The translations under genes were made by a program, and so were the position numbers. A stretch of DNA of 55,896 bases, taken from an uncultured Saprospiraceae bacterium (GTDB lineage: Bacteria > Bacteroidota > Bacteroidia > Chitinophagales > Saprospiraceae). This document shows positions 43,586 to 52,308 of this stretch, one piece after another. The notes beneath the pieces were generated by a model, which worked only from the letters and a program-made list of their open reading frames with translations, searched no databases and was not told where the DNA came from. The stretch lies in the NCBI GenBank assembly GCA_938001865.1, contig CALLAW010000041.1, positions 1 to 55,896 of the forward strand, read 5' to 3'. Position 1 is the first letter of the stretch. Each line of letters begins with the position of its first letter.

Positions 43586-45118
43586 ATGGAAAAAGCAAAA
43601 TTTTTAAAGTCTCTTGGTCTTGATAAGAAGAATGCTGGGACGTCAACTGGAGTCGAGTCTACAGACTCTGGTAAATATATCGAATCATACTCTCCAGTAG
43701 ATGGCACTCTGATCGGTAGAGTCAGTATCACTTCCAAGAGGGAGTACAATGCTGTACTCAAGGTCTCTACAGAGGCTGCCGCAGAATGGAAGAAAATCCC
43801 CGCTCCCCAAAGAGGCGAAATCGTCAGACAATATGGCGATGCTCTCCGTGACAATAAAGATGCCCTAGGTAGACTCGTCTCTTATGAGATGGGCAAGAGT
43901 CTTCAAGAGGGATGGGGTGAAGTCCAAGAGATGATCGATATCTGTGACTTCGCTGTGGGTCTCTCTAGACAACTCTATGGACTCACGATGCATAGCGAAC
44001 GGCCTTATCATAGGATGTATGAGCAGTGGCATCCACTTGGAGTGGTAGGGATTATATCGGCATTTAACTTCCCAGTTGCAGTCTGGTCATGGAACTCCAT
44101 GATAGCTCTCGTCTGTGGTGATGTGAGCATATGGAAAGCAAGCGAGAAGACACCACTCTGCGCAGTTGCCTGCCAAAATATCTTCAGAGATGTCCTGAAA
44201 AAAAATAATGTAGCAGAAGGTGTAAGCTGTATCGTCACTGGTGATTACAAGGTGGGACAGTGGATGACTACTGATACACGTATCCCTCTCATCTCAGCCA
44301 CGGGAAGTAGCCGTATGGGACGAATCGTCGGTGCTACGGTAGCAGAGAGATTTGGTAAGTCACTCCTCGAACTCGGTGGCAACAATGCCATAATCGTCAC
44401 ACCATCTGCAGATCTCAATATCGTGATGACGGGAGCAGTATTCGGAGCAGTCGGGACATGTGGACAGAGATGTACATCCACTCGTAGACTCATCGTACAT
44501 GCTGATGTCTATGATACTGTAAGAGATAATCTCATCAAAGCATACGACCAACTCAAGATAGGTAATCCTCTCGATGAGAAGAATCATGTCGGACCTCTCA
44601 TCGATAAAGATGCCGTCAAGACGTACCTCTCAGCGATCAAAGCTGCTAAGAAAGAAGGTGGCAACTTCATCGTAGAAGGTGGTGTAGTGACAGGTCGAGG
44701 CTACAAGTCTGGATGCTATGTCAAGCCATGTATCGCAGAGATCAAGCACAATGCCAAGATCGTACACCATGAGACATTTGCCCCTATCTTGTACCTCATC
44801 AAGTACAAGGGTGACCTTGAGAATGCCATCGCCATCCAGAATGAAGTACCACAAGGTCTCTCATCAGCTGTGATGACTAACAATCTCAAAGAGGCAGAAC
44901 TCTTCCTCTCAGCAGGAGGGTCAGACTGTGGAATCGCCAATGTCAATATCGGTACCAGTGGTGCTGAGATCGGAGGAGCATTCGGTGGTGAGAAAGAGAC
45001 AGGTGGCGGTAGAGAGTCAGGATCTGATAGCTGGAAGGCATACATGAGACGACAGACCAATACGATCAACTATAGCGATACCGTACCATTAGCTCAAGGA
45101 ATCAAATTTGACTTCTAA
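43586..45118 (+). CDS. ALDH7-type aldehyde dehydrogenase (P6C/alpha-aminoadipic semialdehyde)
   Basis: The 510-residue protein belongs to the NAD(P)-dependent aldehyde dehydrogenase family and is closest to the ALDH7 branch (antiquitin/AmaB), which oxidises alpha-aminoadipic semialdehyde in lysine breakdown. Motifs: WHPLGVVGIISAFNFPVAVW (Rossmann cofactor site), LLELGGNNAIIV with catalytic Glu, and GTCGQRCTSTRR with catalytic Cys296. The ALDH7 usual GTAGQRC has Ala where this protein has a second Cys (292). C-terminal GGAFGGEKETGGGRESGSD is intact. Lysine-pathway partners are not adjacent, so the exact substrate is inferred. A terminator follows. Confidence 0.9.
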   Translation: MEKAKFLKSLGLDKKNAGTSTGVESTDSGKYIESYSPVDGTLIGRVSITSKREYNAVLKVSTEAAAEWKKIPAPQRGEIVRQYGDALRDNKDALGRLVSYEMGKSLQEGWGEVQEMIDICDFAVGLSRQLYGLTMHSERPYHRMYEQWHPLGVVGIISAFNFPVAVWSWNSMIALVCGDVSIWKASEKTPLCAVACQNIFRDVLKKNNVAEGVSCIVTGDYKVGQWMTTDTRIPLISATGSSRMGRIVGATVAERFGKSLLELGGNNAIIVTPSADLNIVMTGAVFGAVGTCGQRCTSTRRLIVHADVYDTVRDNLIKAYDQLKIGNPLDEKNHVGPLIDKDAVKTYLSAIKAAKKEGGNFIVEGGVVTGRGYKSGCYVKPCIAEIKHNAKIVHHETFAPILYLIKYKGDLENAIAIQNEVPQGLSSAVMTNNLKEAELFLSAGGSDCGIANVNIGTSGAEIGGAFGGEKETGGGRESGSDSWKAYMRRQTNTINYSDTVPLAQGIKFDF

Positions 45119-45154
45119 CGGCTAATTAGATACAGAGTGATCTAATAATACTGT

Positions 45155-45193
45155 AAAGGAGAGATTATCATCGTATGGTAATCTCTCCTTTGT
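45155..45193 (+). terminator. Hairpin terminator after the ALDH gene
   Basis: The 13-bp arms AAAGGAGAGATTA (45155-45167) and TAATCTCTCCTTT (45179-45191) enclose 11 bases. The T-run after it is short, so strength is uncertain. Confidence 0.8.
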
Positions 45194-45310
45194 TATTGAT
45201 AGGACATGCTCTTGCATTGATTATCACTCAGTCATGATACTCACTGACATTTGCACCAGCGATATACGATGTCAATAGAGAGATGAGTTAGATAGTATGC
45301 ATCGAGCCAC

Positions 45311-45318
45311 TATCTTTG
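45311..45318 (+). promoter_or_regulatory. -7 box (TATCTTTG) for the second flippase operon
   Basis: TATCTTTG is an exact TAnnTTTG match with TTA at 45288-45290 twenty bases upstream as a possible -33 element. The TTG start at 45351 is 32 bases downstream. Confidence 0.7.
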
Positions 45319-45350
45319 CTCATAAGACACCTACCAAAAAAAAACCATAA

Positions 45351-46640
45351 TTGAAGAAACCACTGTCATACTATCTCGAGCACAAGTACCTCAAGCAGTT
45401 TAACTGGTACTTCCTGAGTGGAATGATTCTCTTCGGGGCACAGTTCTTAGCGATGTCGTATCTCTCTAAGATGAATACACTGAGTGATTTCAGTAGGTAT
45501 ACATTGATCTTATCTATCTGCTCACCGATTTTTTTGCTATTCAATACCAACTCACGGGTCTTGATTGCAACTAATCGACAAGACTACGAGTATACTACGC
45601 TGAGATCATTGCGTATCATCTCACTGGGCATGGCATTGGTTATCAGTCTCTTAGTTGGACTTAGTGTAGTAGGTTGGGCATGGATCTTATTATTCTTAGG
45701 GTTAGCGTCATATCGAGGGTTTGATGGTATCTATGAGTGGACATATGGATTTTTTATCCATTCAGAACGAGCAGATAGCGTTGGCCGGAGCCAATTGGTC
45801 CGGAGTATTGCTCTGATCGTTGCGATGGGAATTGGTGTGAGCGGTATGATAGACTTGAGCATTACTCAGTTCTACGGGATCGTACTCTGTATATTGACGA
45901 TCACATATCTGCTCACTGATCGCAGGTATCTCCGAGTACAATCTTTGAGGTCAAGACAGGACAAGGCAGCAGACGAGACGAGAGAGAGCAGTGGCAAATC
46001 ACTGATCACTCTGATCAAACTCGGAGTACCACTTGGATTGATGGCACTTGCAGATTCTCTGTCAGTCAATATCCCGAAGTATACCTTTGAGTATTTTGGA
46101 TTTTCGGATATTGTAGGTGTTTATACCTCACTATTTGTATTCCTACAGACGATGTCCTACCTGAGTTTTTCGATTGTCAACAGTACATTACCGTCACTCA
46201 AAGATTATGTCTCCCGAGGCGTAACATCTGCGGTAAAGAATATCGTCATTAAGAGCAATCTCATGATGGGAGCATTTTCGATGTGTTTTATATGTGGAGT
46301 TTTCCTCCTAGGGAAATGGCTGTTGGAGACCTTCTACACACCAGAGATAGCACTGAGTGCAGGTGATTTTTTCATTTTCAGCTTTTGTGTCATTCCGATG
46401 AAGCTGAGTCTCGTCTATAGTTTTGCTTTATTTTGTTTTAATGACTTCAGGAGGGTATTTGGAGTGAGTATGATCACAGTATTGACTATCGGTGTACTTT
46501 GCTACTATTTAATCCCACAGATGTCATTGTTAGGTGGTATTTTAGCCTTTGGTATCGGGCAGGTGGTCAAGTTGATCTTGCTATTTTGTTTCTATCGCAT
46601 TCGTATCAAAGAACTCCCACAAGAGACTTTACCACAGTAA
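45351..46640 (+). CDS. Polysaccharide flippase-like membrane protein
   Basis: The 429-residue protein has about 12 helices in the pattern of polysaccharide-export flippases (WYFLSGMILFGAQFLAMSYL near the N-terminus; GVPLGLMALADSLSVNIPKY in the middle). The start is TTG (TTGAAGAAACCA), as in the other flippase gene at 21567. It is four bases ahead of the polymerase-like gene, so they share an operon, driven by the promoter box at 45311-45318. It should flip a lipid-linked sugar repeat. It is less CTC/ATC-biased than flanking housekeeping genes. Confidence 0.8.
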   Translation: MKKPLSYYLEHKYLKQFNWYFLSGMILFGAQFLAMSYLSKMNTLSDFSRYTLILSICSPIFLLFNTNSRVLIATNRQDYEYTTLRSLRIISLGMALVISLLVGLSVVGWAWILLFLGLASYRGFDGIYEWTYGFFIHSERADSVGRSQLVRSIALIVAMGIGVSGMIDLSITQFYGIVLCILTITYLLTDRRYLRVQSLRSRQDKAADETRESSGKSLITLIKLGVPLGLMALADSLSVNIPKYTFEYFGFSDIVGVYTSLFVFLQTMSYLSFSIVNSTLPSLKDYVSRGVTSAVKNIVIKSNLMMGAFSMCFICGVFLLGKWLLETFYTPEIALSAGDFFIFSFCVIPMKLSLVYSFALFCFNDFRRVFGVSMITVLTIGVLCYYLIPQMSLLGGILAFGIGQVVKLILLFCFYRIRIKELPQETLPQ

Positions 46641-46644
46641 TGAG

Positions 46645-47844
46645 ATGAAAAGAATCCTCATCTATGTATTTTTTTTCTTTTGTTTGTTTCCATTTCTTGA
46701 CTTCCTCAAGATTGGAACAGATACCCAACCCAATGCCCTCATCTTATCAGTCATCCCTATCGCAGCATGCTTCAGGAGGTCAGCACCCAAGGCGATTTAC
46801 TTATTTGGGTTTGCTTTATTAGTAGCATTGATTCTCCTCTGCTTTGATACGATTAACTTCATGAGCATCAGAGACATTGCGAATTACTTTTCGATATTAC
46901 TTGTCACTTGGGGGTCGTACTTGGCATTTAGATACATCGGTCGGCTCAATTATTACTTCTTCGTAGGTGTCAATTTGATCTGGCTATTCGTCGGTGCAGT
47001 ACAGAGTTACATCTCACCCAAGTTTATGACATTCCTCCTTAATGGTGGTGGTCGAGGCATAGATTCGGAGATTAGAGGAGTTACTAGTATCGCGACAGAG
47101 CCCTCGCAGTATGGTACGATCTGTATCCTCCTTAGTGCCGTCGCTCTGATGAACTATCCACTCAAAAAGATCTGGTGGCTCCTAGGTCTACTCCTCTTCC
47201 AACTCATCATGCTAGCACAGTCTGCGACAGCACTCCTGACATTGGTCGTATCGATTGGGGCATTCTTAGGAGTCAAGCTCTTCCTGTTTGACAAGCGAGC
47301 TGTCGTCTACGGGATGGTATTAGTCTTGGCGGGGTTCATCACATATAAGGCTACCTATGAGACACTCAAAGAGCAGCGAATCTACTCTCTGGCCTCAGAG
47401 CTCGTAGAGAATCCAGCCTTATTCTTTGCAGCAGATGGCAGTGTAAGTGAGAGATTTATGTTTGTTTTTTATTCGTTCAAGGGGATGAAGGACAATGCAT
47501 TCTTACCTCGAGGGTACAATAAGTTCAATGATTATATGCAAGTCCAGTTTCGTAAGCCGAGGACGGAGTTTACCTCATTGCTCCTCTTCTATACCCGAGA
47601 CAATTACACCCGTATATTGAGTGGTCTAGGTGCTGTCTTTTTTCAGTTGGGCATCCTTGGACTTTCAGTCCCAATCGGTATCGTAGCATGCTTCCGACGC
47701 AAGCTCTTCGAAGATCGGTTTCTCTTCTGCTGTATCTTAGTCCTGAGTGTCTTACTTACAGCATTCCCATTGATGACAGCAATCATAGGGTTCATGCTAG
47801 GCAATGCACTGCACCTCTCACGTGAAGAGTTACATTTGCAATAA
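46645..47844 (+). CDS. Wzy-like polysaccharide polymerase
   Basis: The 399-residue, ten-or-so-helix protein has the loose Wzy pattern. The long loop RGVTSIATEPSQYGTICIL (the R..G...EPS.YG region common in repeat-unit polymerases) is followed by paired helices and a second large loop with YNKFNDYMQVQFRKPR. It starts four bases after the flippase. The family is very diverse, so the call rests on topology, the EPSQYG motif and context. The gene ends in TACATTTG, which may serve as the -7 box of the next gene. Confidence 0.75.
   Translation: MKRILIYVFFFFCLFPFLDFLKIGTDTQPNALILSVIPIAACFRRSAPKAIYLFGFALLVALILLCFDTINFMSIRDIANYFSILLVTWGSYLAFRYIGRLNYYFFVGVNLIWLFVGAVQSYISPKFMTFLLNGGGRGIDSEIRGVTSIATEPSQYGTICILLSAVALMNYPLKKIWWLLGLLLFQLIMLAQSATALLTLVVSIGAFLGVKLFLFDKRAVVYGMVLVLAGFITYKATYETLKEQRIYSLASELVENPALFFAADGSVSERFMFVFYSFKGMKDNAFLPRGYNKFNDYMQVQFRKPRTEFTSLLLFYTRDNYTRILSGLGAVFFQLGILGLSVPIGIVACFRRKLFEDRFLFCCILVLSVLLTAFPLMTAIIGFMLGNALHLSREELHLQ
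47831..47838 (+). promoter_or_regulatory. Possible -7 box (TACATTTG) for the sulfotransferase gene
   Basis: TACATTTG matches TAnnTTTG but lies inside the last codons of the polymerase gene, 43 bases before the ATG at 47882. It could be chance. Confidence 0.35.
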
Positions 47845-47881
47845 CTCATAAGTATAGACACAATCTCTTCAAATCAATCAT

Positions 47882-48772
47882 ATGATAGAACGCATCGTAA
47901 AAGCGGCAAAGAAAAGCAAACTCGTCACCACACTCAGACTAAAATATCCAAGAGTCTTTCTATACTTGGTCGTCAAACCGCTTACCCTCATAAGATATGG
48001 AGATGCTAAGAGAGTCCTCAAGGGAAATGCCAAATCAGTAAGCAATCATACAAGTCTCCTCCTCTTCACAACTGAAAAGTGTGCCTCAACCTATACGACA
48101 AAGATAATGAGCAAGATCGCTGCCTCTAAGCAGATGGTTTGCGCCGACATAGAAGCATACTTCTCCGTAAAGAAGATCGACCCAAGAAAATACTTCTCCG
48201 TAAAGAAAAATAGAGAAACAGTTTTTGACCCAGTAGGAATGTACTTAGGGCCATTGCGCAATTATTACCCGATAGAAGACTTGCAAGACTATCTCAAAGT
48301 CCTTGTCCTCAGAGATCCAAGAGACGTCTTGACATCATTCTACTACTCCAAATTGTACAGTCACATCGTCATCTCAGAAGACTTCTACAGAGAGAGGCAA
48401 AAGTATAAGGACTACGACATCGATCGCTTCGTCAGAGAGTATCTTCCTGTGGTCAAAGAGACTTATCAGACATATTGTGATCAACTCTTAGGCGCTGACA
48501 ATCTCATCATCCTTCCGTACGAACTCTTAGTATCGGACTTTGATGCATGGTTAGATCAGCTCATTGCATTCCTAGACCTTGGCGACATAGATCCAGATAT
48601 CATCAATCAACTCAAGGTAAATGAAAAAAACACTGTAGCAACGGGTAACACTACCTCACATATCAGAAACAAAAAACCTGGTGATTATAAACAAAAACTC
48701 AAACCAGAGACACAAGCCTACCTCACTCACGAACTCCAATCCATCCTTAAGACTCTCAACTATGCGATGTAG
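47882..48772 (+). CDS. Sulfotransferase family protein
   Basis: This 296-residue PAPS-dependent sulfotransferase has the 5'-phosphosulfate-binding loop LLLFTTEKCASTYTTKIM, the 3'-phosphate segment VLRDPRDVLTSFYYSKL and the C-terminal RNKKPGDYKQKL, equivalent to the RxGxxGDWK loop. It probably sulfates a sugar of the polymer made by the adjacent flippase/polymerase pair. The residues YFSVKK occur twice, 11 residues apart (17 identical bases at 48158-48174 and 48191-48207). Its last 11 bases overlap the next gene. Confidence 0.88.
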   Translation: MIERIVKAAKKSKLVTTLRLKYPRVFLYLVVKPLTLIRYGDAKRVLKGNAKSVSNHTSLLLFTTEKCASTYTTKIMSKIAASKQMVCADIEAYFSVKKIDPRKYFSVKKNRETVFDPVGMYLGPLRNYYPIEDLQDYLKVLVLRDPRDVLTSFYYSKLYSHIVISEDFYRERQKYKDYDIDRFVREYLPVVKETYQTYCDQLLGADNLIILPYELLVSDFDAWLDQLIAFLDLGDIDPDIINQLKVNEKNTVATGNTTSHIRNKKPGDYKQKLKPETQAYLTHELQSILKTLNYAM

Positions 48773-49802
48773 TATCTATACCCTTCTCATCTGCTTGAGC
48801 TACTCACTCAGTGGTATCTCACAGAAGACTCTCGTACTGAGCAATCCCATCAGTGGCAAAGATTATTCAGAGATCATCTCATGTCACTTTGATCAGAGTA
48901 CCTGCTCTCCCAGAGCAAGCGACGAAGAAGTAAGAGTCATCCTCCAGTCTGGCCAATGGAGTATCAACTCTACCCTCACACTTACCTATCGAGACCAACT
49001 CATCCTAGACTATGGAGCTAGTCTCATCAGATCCAACTGCAATACCACAGCGCCACTCATCCACCTCAAGGGGAAATATAGTGCCGTCATCGGTGAGTCA
49101 AAAAACATGGTCAAGAGTCAGTGTAATCAACTCACTCAGGGTATCATCAAAATCGGCCATAGCACGGCTCACTCCAAAGGAAATATCATCTCATGTCAGC
49201 TCCAAAATCTCATCATCCAAGGACCGACAGATGTGATACCTTCAGCGCAGAATAGATATAGCAATAAGGCATTTGACAAGATCACAGGAGTCTATATCTA
49301 TAATAATCAGAACGAACCAAAACAGCAAAATCTCACCGCAAGCTACTATCACACCTTGCGAGACATTGATATCTCATTCGTCTCAGTAGGTGTCCACTTC
49401 TACAATTCGACAGCCTGCACACTTGATAATATCCTGCTCAATAGAGTAGGCATCCACGGAGGACACGGCATACTCATCCAAGGAGGTCAAGAAAACAAAA
49501 TAAGCAACCTCCACCACGGATATAGTCCCAATGCCAATAGTCTGTCATTCGTCTCGAGTAGGGAGAGTTACGATCCAGCATTCAATACTGTAGTCAACTA
49601 TGTCGTAGAGATCGGTAAGATGTCAGGTGCTCTAGCTCGGATCAATGATGGTGGACACTGCCTCAATATCGATGTAGATCCTAAGACCTTCTACAGCAAT
49701 AAGATTGACATCAATTGCAATCACCCCACAGGTCCTAAGCTCCAATCTGGACAGAACATTGACGACTACCAAACTCTCACAAATCGGAGTATTATAAGAT
49801 AA
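48762..49802 (+). CDS. Secreted parallel beta-helix protein
   Basis: From the ATG at 48762, overlapping the sulfotransferase end by 11 bases, the precursor has 346 residues and a signal peptide (MRCSIYTLLICLSYSLSG). The body has repeated short turns typical of a right-handed beta-helix of the pectate-lyase type: QLILDYGASLIRSN, HLKGKYSAVIGESKNMVKSQ, VHFYNSTACTLDNILLNRVG and GILIQGGQENKISNLHHG. No catalytic triad can be assigned. Its place at the end of a sulfated-glycan operon suggests it modifies or binds that polymer. Confidence 0.75.
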   Translation: MRCSIYTLLICLSYSLSGISQKTLVLSNPISGKDYSEIISCHFDQSTCSPRASDEEVRVILQSGQWSINSTLTLTYRDQLILDYGASLIRSNCNTTAPLIHLKGKYSAVIGESKNMVKSQCNQLTQGIIKIGHSTAHSKGNIISCQLQNLIIQGPTDVIPSAQNRYSNKAFDKITGVYIYNNQNEPKQQNLTASYYHTLRDIDISFVSVGVHFYNSTACTLDNILLNRVGIHGGHGILIQGGQENKISNLHHGYSPNANSLSFVSSRESYDPAFNTVVNYVVEIGKMSGALARINDGGHCLNIDVDPKTFYSNKIDINCNHPTGPKLQSGQNIDDYQTLTNRSIIR

Positions 49803-49948
49803 GGAATCCTCGCATAGACTAATCTAACATAATCAGAAGTCCATATCGAACAATTAGAATTGATTGGAGTTAGATAAGTATGAGTACGCAAATATTTAGA
49901 TCAGCTATTAATCTAAAGGTTTAGGAGTGGGAGACTACCACTCGTAAC

Positions 49949-49967
49949 TGAGTCACGCTATGACTCA
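49949..49967. repeat. Hairpin pair with CGCTA loop before dps
   Basis: The arms TGAGTCA and TGACTCA enclose CGCTA, the same loop as at 9666-9688. A second hairpin, GAGTGG (49925-49930) with CCACTC (49938-49943), stands next to it. Neither has a T-run. Both lie in the 206-base gap before dps. Confidence 0.55.
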
Positions 49968-50009
49968 CCATATTTCTACTCTCAACATCAATAAAAAAAA
50001 ATATTACTT

Positions 50010-50510
50010 ATGAATTACCTAGGCAGAGAAGTTCAGGCTTTCACACCTGTGGCAACAGATCTTAATAGACTCTTAGCGAGCTATAATGTATACTATCAAA
50101 ACCTCAGAAGCTTTCACTGGAACATTAGAGGAAAAAGTTTCTTCGATCTACACAATCTCTTTGAGCAATATTACAAAGATGCAACTGTAGAGATAGATGA
50201 CATCGCAGAACGAATATTAACTATCGGACATATCCCTGATGGAAATCTCGAGACCTATCTCTCTAAGTCCGAAGTGACAGAATCAAAAAATCGGGTCAAT
50301 GACGATGAGATGGCTCATCTCACCCTCAATGATCAAAAAACACTGACAAAACTGATGCGGCAAGTGATCAAAACTGCAGCACTAGCTGATGATGAAGGGA
50401 CCATTGACGTAGTCGCTGCCATGCTTTCGCAAATGGAAAAGAAAGCGTGGATACTTCACTCGTGGCTCAAAACAAGGACTGAGTCTAATGCAACTCTAAA
50501 TATGCAATAG
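50010..50510 (+). CDS. dps: DNA-protection/iron-storage protein Dps
   Basis: Dps forms a 12-subunit shell that oxidises and stores iron using peroxide, protecting DNA. The 166-residue protein has the inter-subunit ferroxidase ligands at normal spacing: His36 in FHWNIRG, His48 in DLHNLF, Asp63 and Glu67 in EIDDIAERI. The N-terminus is short and lacks the Lys-rich DNA-binding tail of E. coli Dps. An ATG at 50010 is preceded by a long A-run (A9). It is a single-gene unit, with two hairpins upstream that might affect its expression. Confidence 0.95.
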   Translation: MNYLGREVQAFTPVATDLNRLLASYNVYYQNLRSFHWNIRGKSFFDLHNLFEQYYKDATVEIDDIAERILTIGHIPDGNLETYLSKSEVTESKNRVNDDEMAHLTLNDQKTLTKLMRQVIKTAALADDEGTIDVVAAMLSQMEKKAWILHSWLKTRTESNATLNMQ

Positions 50511-50583
50511 CATCAGTAACCGCTAAATGGTTACGCATTAAAAATACAGATACAATTAATCACAAATAATATTGGCAAGTAGC

Positions 50584-51438
50584 ATGGAAGAGCAATTAGA
50601 AACATCTTGGGACAAATTAATAGAGAAACTATCATCTTGGTTTGATAGCCTGATATTGAGCCTTCCAAATTTTCTGATTGCTCTCCTCACATTTATGATT
50701 GCCTATTGGATATCCAAAAATCTTCAAGGATATCTCAATAGAATCCTGCGAAGGATGATAAAACAACCATCAATCAGAGGACTCATAACTAATGTCATAT
50801 CCGTATTGATCATTGTTCTGGGAGTGTTTTTAGCATTAGCGATACTCAATCTAGATGGTACACTCAAGTCTCTACTCGCAGGTGCCGGTGTGGCTGGTCT
50901 AGCGATCAGTCTTGCTCTCCAAGGTACACTGTCCAATACCTTCTCGGGGATATTCATCGCAGTCAAAGACGAACTCAACATTGGTGATTATATCGAATCT
51001 AATGGATTCGCAGGAGAAGTGATTGATATTGATCTTAGAAATACTAAAATCAAAGAAATTGATAATAATATAGTGATAATACCCAATCGGATGATCTTAG
51101 ACAATCCATTCAAAAATTATGGCTTGACTAAGCAGATAAGGACTACCATCAAGTGTGGTGTAGATTACAACTCTGATCTAGAACAAGTAGAAGAGATCGC
51201 TACCTCAACTATTGAACAAGTATTCCCTCCGACCAGTAGTCGACCAGTGGAGTTCTACTATACAGACTTCGGATCAAGTTCTATAGATTTTATCTTGAGA
51301 TTCTGGATAGATGGCAAGAAGAACCTGAGTGCTTTGGAAGTAAAGAGTCGTGCTATTAAGGAAATTAAGAATGCATTTGAAAAGAATGGAATTGAAATCC
51401 CATTCCCAGCACTACAATTACTCAACCAACCGAAATAA
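50584..51438 (+). CDS. MscS-type mechanosensitive channel
   Basis: The 284-residue protein starts at ATG 50584; a TTG 12 bases earlier is possible. Three transmembrane segments (about residues 23-44, 68-90 and 92-115) lead into the glycine/alanine-rich pore helix LKSLLAGAGVAGLAISLALQ, then GTLSNTFSGIFI, the MscS signature. The cytoplasmic beta domain (DIDLRNTKIKEIDNNIVIIP, then NRMIL) and alpha/beta end follow. It releases solutes during osmotic downshock. Size and motifs match the small MscS class. Confidence 0.92.
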   Translation: MEEQLETSWDKLIEKLSSWFDSLILSLPNFLIALLTFMIAYWISKNLQGYLNRILRRMIKQPSIRGLITNVISVLIIVLGVFLALAILNLDGTLKSLLAGAGVAGLAISLALQGTLSNTFSGIFIAVKDELNIGDYIESNGFAGEVIDIDLRNTKIKEIDNNIVIIPNRMILDNPFKNYGLTKQIRTTIKCGVDYNSDLEQVEEIATSTIEQVFPPTSSRPVEFYYTDFGSSSIDFILRFWIDGKKNLSALEVKSRAIKEIKNAFEKNGIEIPFPALQLLNQPK

Positions 51439-51496
51439 ATAACAGAATAAATATTGTACCTTTCGACCTTTAGATGTGTTTATAATCACCTTTCCT

Positions 51497-52015
51497 ATGA
51501 TCAGATTACTCTTGTTATTTGCTTTGACAGTAGCACTTGGATGCAAAAAACCTAATCCCAACGTAACTAATACAGGGGAAGACGAATTGAAATCCCTCGA
51601 ACTCGATCGAGAACTCTCACAGAGTGACAAGACATTTGAAGACATCATCTATATCCCGATATACTCCGATATCTATATAGACAAGTTAAACCAAAACTCT
51701 CTGCTCTCAGCTACACTCTCTATCCGCAACACGAGTCTCAATGACTCTCTATTCGTCTCGATTATTGACTACTACGACACAGATGGAGATTTGGTCAGAA
51801 GTTATATTGACAATCCGATTGTACTCTCACCGATGGCCACTGTCAATTATGTCATCGAAAAAGAAGACTCAGCAGGTGGTGCAGGAGCTAACTTCATCGT
51901 AAAACTCAGCTCTGATCGCAATTTGAAACCATTGATCCAAGCTATCATGATTGGCGAAAATGGCAATAATAAAGGGTTTGCATTCTCGACCGACGGATAC
52001 TCTATCAAAGACTAG
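51497..52015 (+). CDS. DUF3124 lipoprotein
   Basis: From the ATG at 51497 the 172-residue precursor has a lipobox (FALTVALGCKK, Cys16). The mature part follows the DUF3124 pattern: IIYIPIYSDIYIDK, LLSATLSIRNTSLNDSLFV, IIDYYDTDGDLVRSYIDNPI and SAGGAGANFIVKLSSD. The family is periplasmic or surface and of unknown role. The gene is 58 bases downstream of the MscS gene on the same strand, and might be transcribed with it. No enzyme motif seen. Confidence 0.85.
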   Translation: MIRLLLLFALTVALGCKKPNPNVTNTGEDELKSLELDRELSQSDKTFEDIIYIPIYSDIYIDKLNQNSLLSATLSIRNTSLNDSLFVSIIDYYDTDGDLVRSYIDNPIVLSPMATVNYVIEKEDSAGGAGANFIVKLSSDRNLKPLIQAIMIGENGNNKGFAFSTDGYSIKD

Positions 52016-52308
52016 ATCGATGCTCTCCTCATAGAGAAGGGTATCAATACTGACATTGTCGGGCAGATAGTATTGAATAATGACTGTAAGATCATCACTC
52101 GGGTAAATGCGAATCCGTTTCCCAAAAAAGACTCATTATTTATCTTATCAAGATCTTTGGAGATATGCTTATTACTCTCAATCGACTCTATCTCTCGAGG
52201 AGATCAATGTGTCAAGGAGGACCATATGCTCGAATGCTTACTTGATTTGCGATGATCATCATTAGAGATATATAGCCTATCTTTATAGGTCTAACTCATC
52301 ACTACCCT

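Noticed and set aside
50516-50534. GTAACC/GGTTAC hairpin after dps as terminator
   Set aside because: Six-base stem with no following T-run.
52073-52255. 60-codon ORF on the plus strand before uvrB (MNNDCKIITRVNANPFPKKD...)
   Set aside because: No domain, no signal, odd composition and no promoter box or homology pattern that I recognise. Left as an unassigned part of the 293-base gap 52016-52308.
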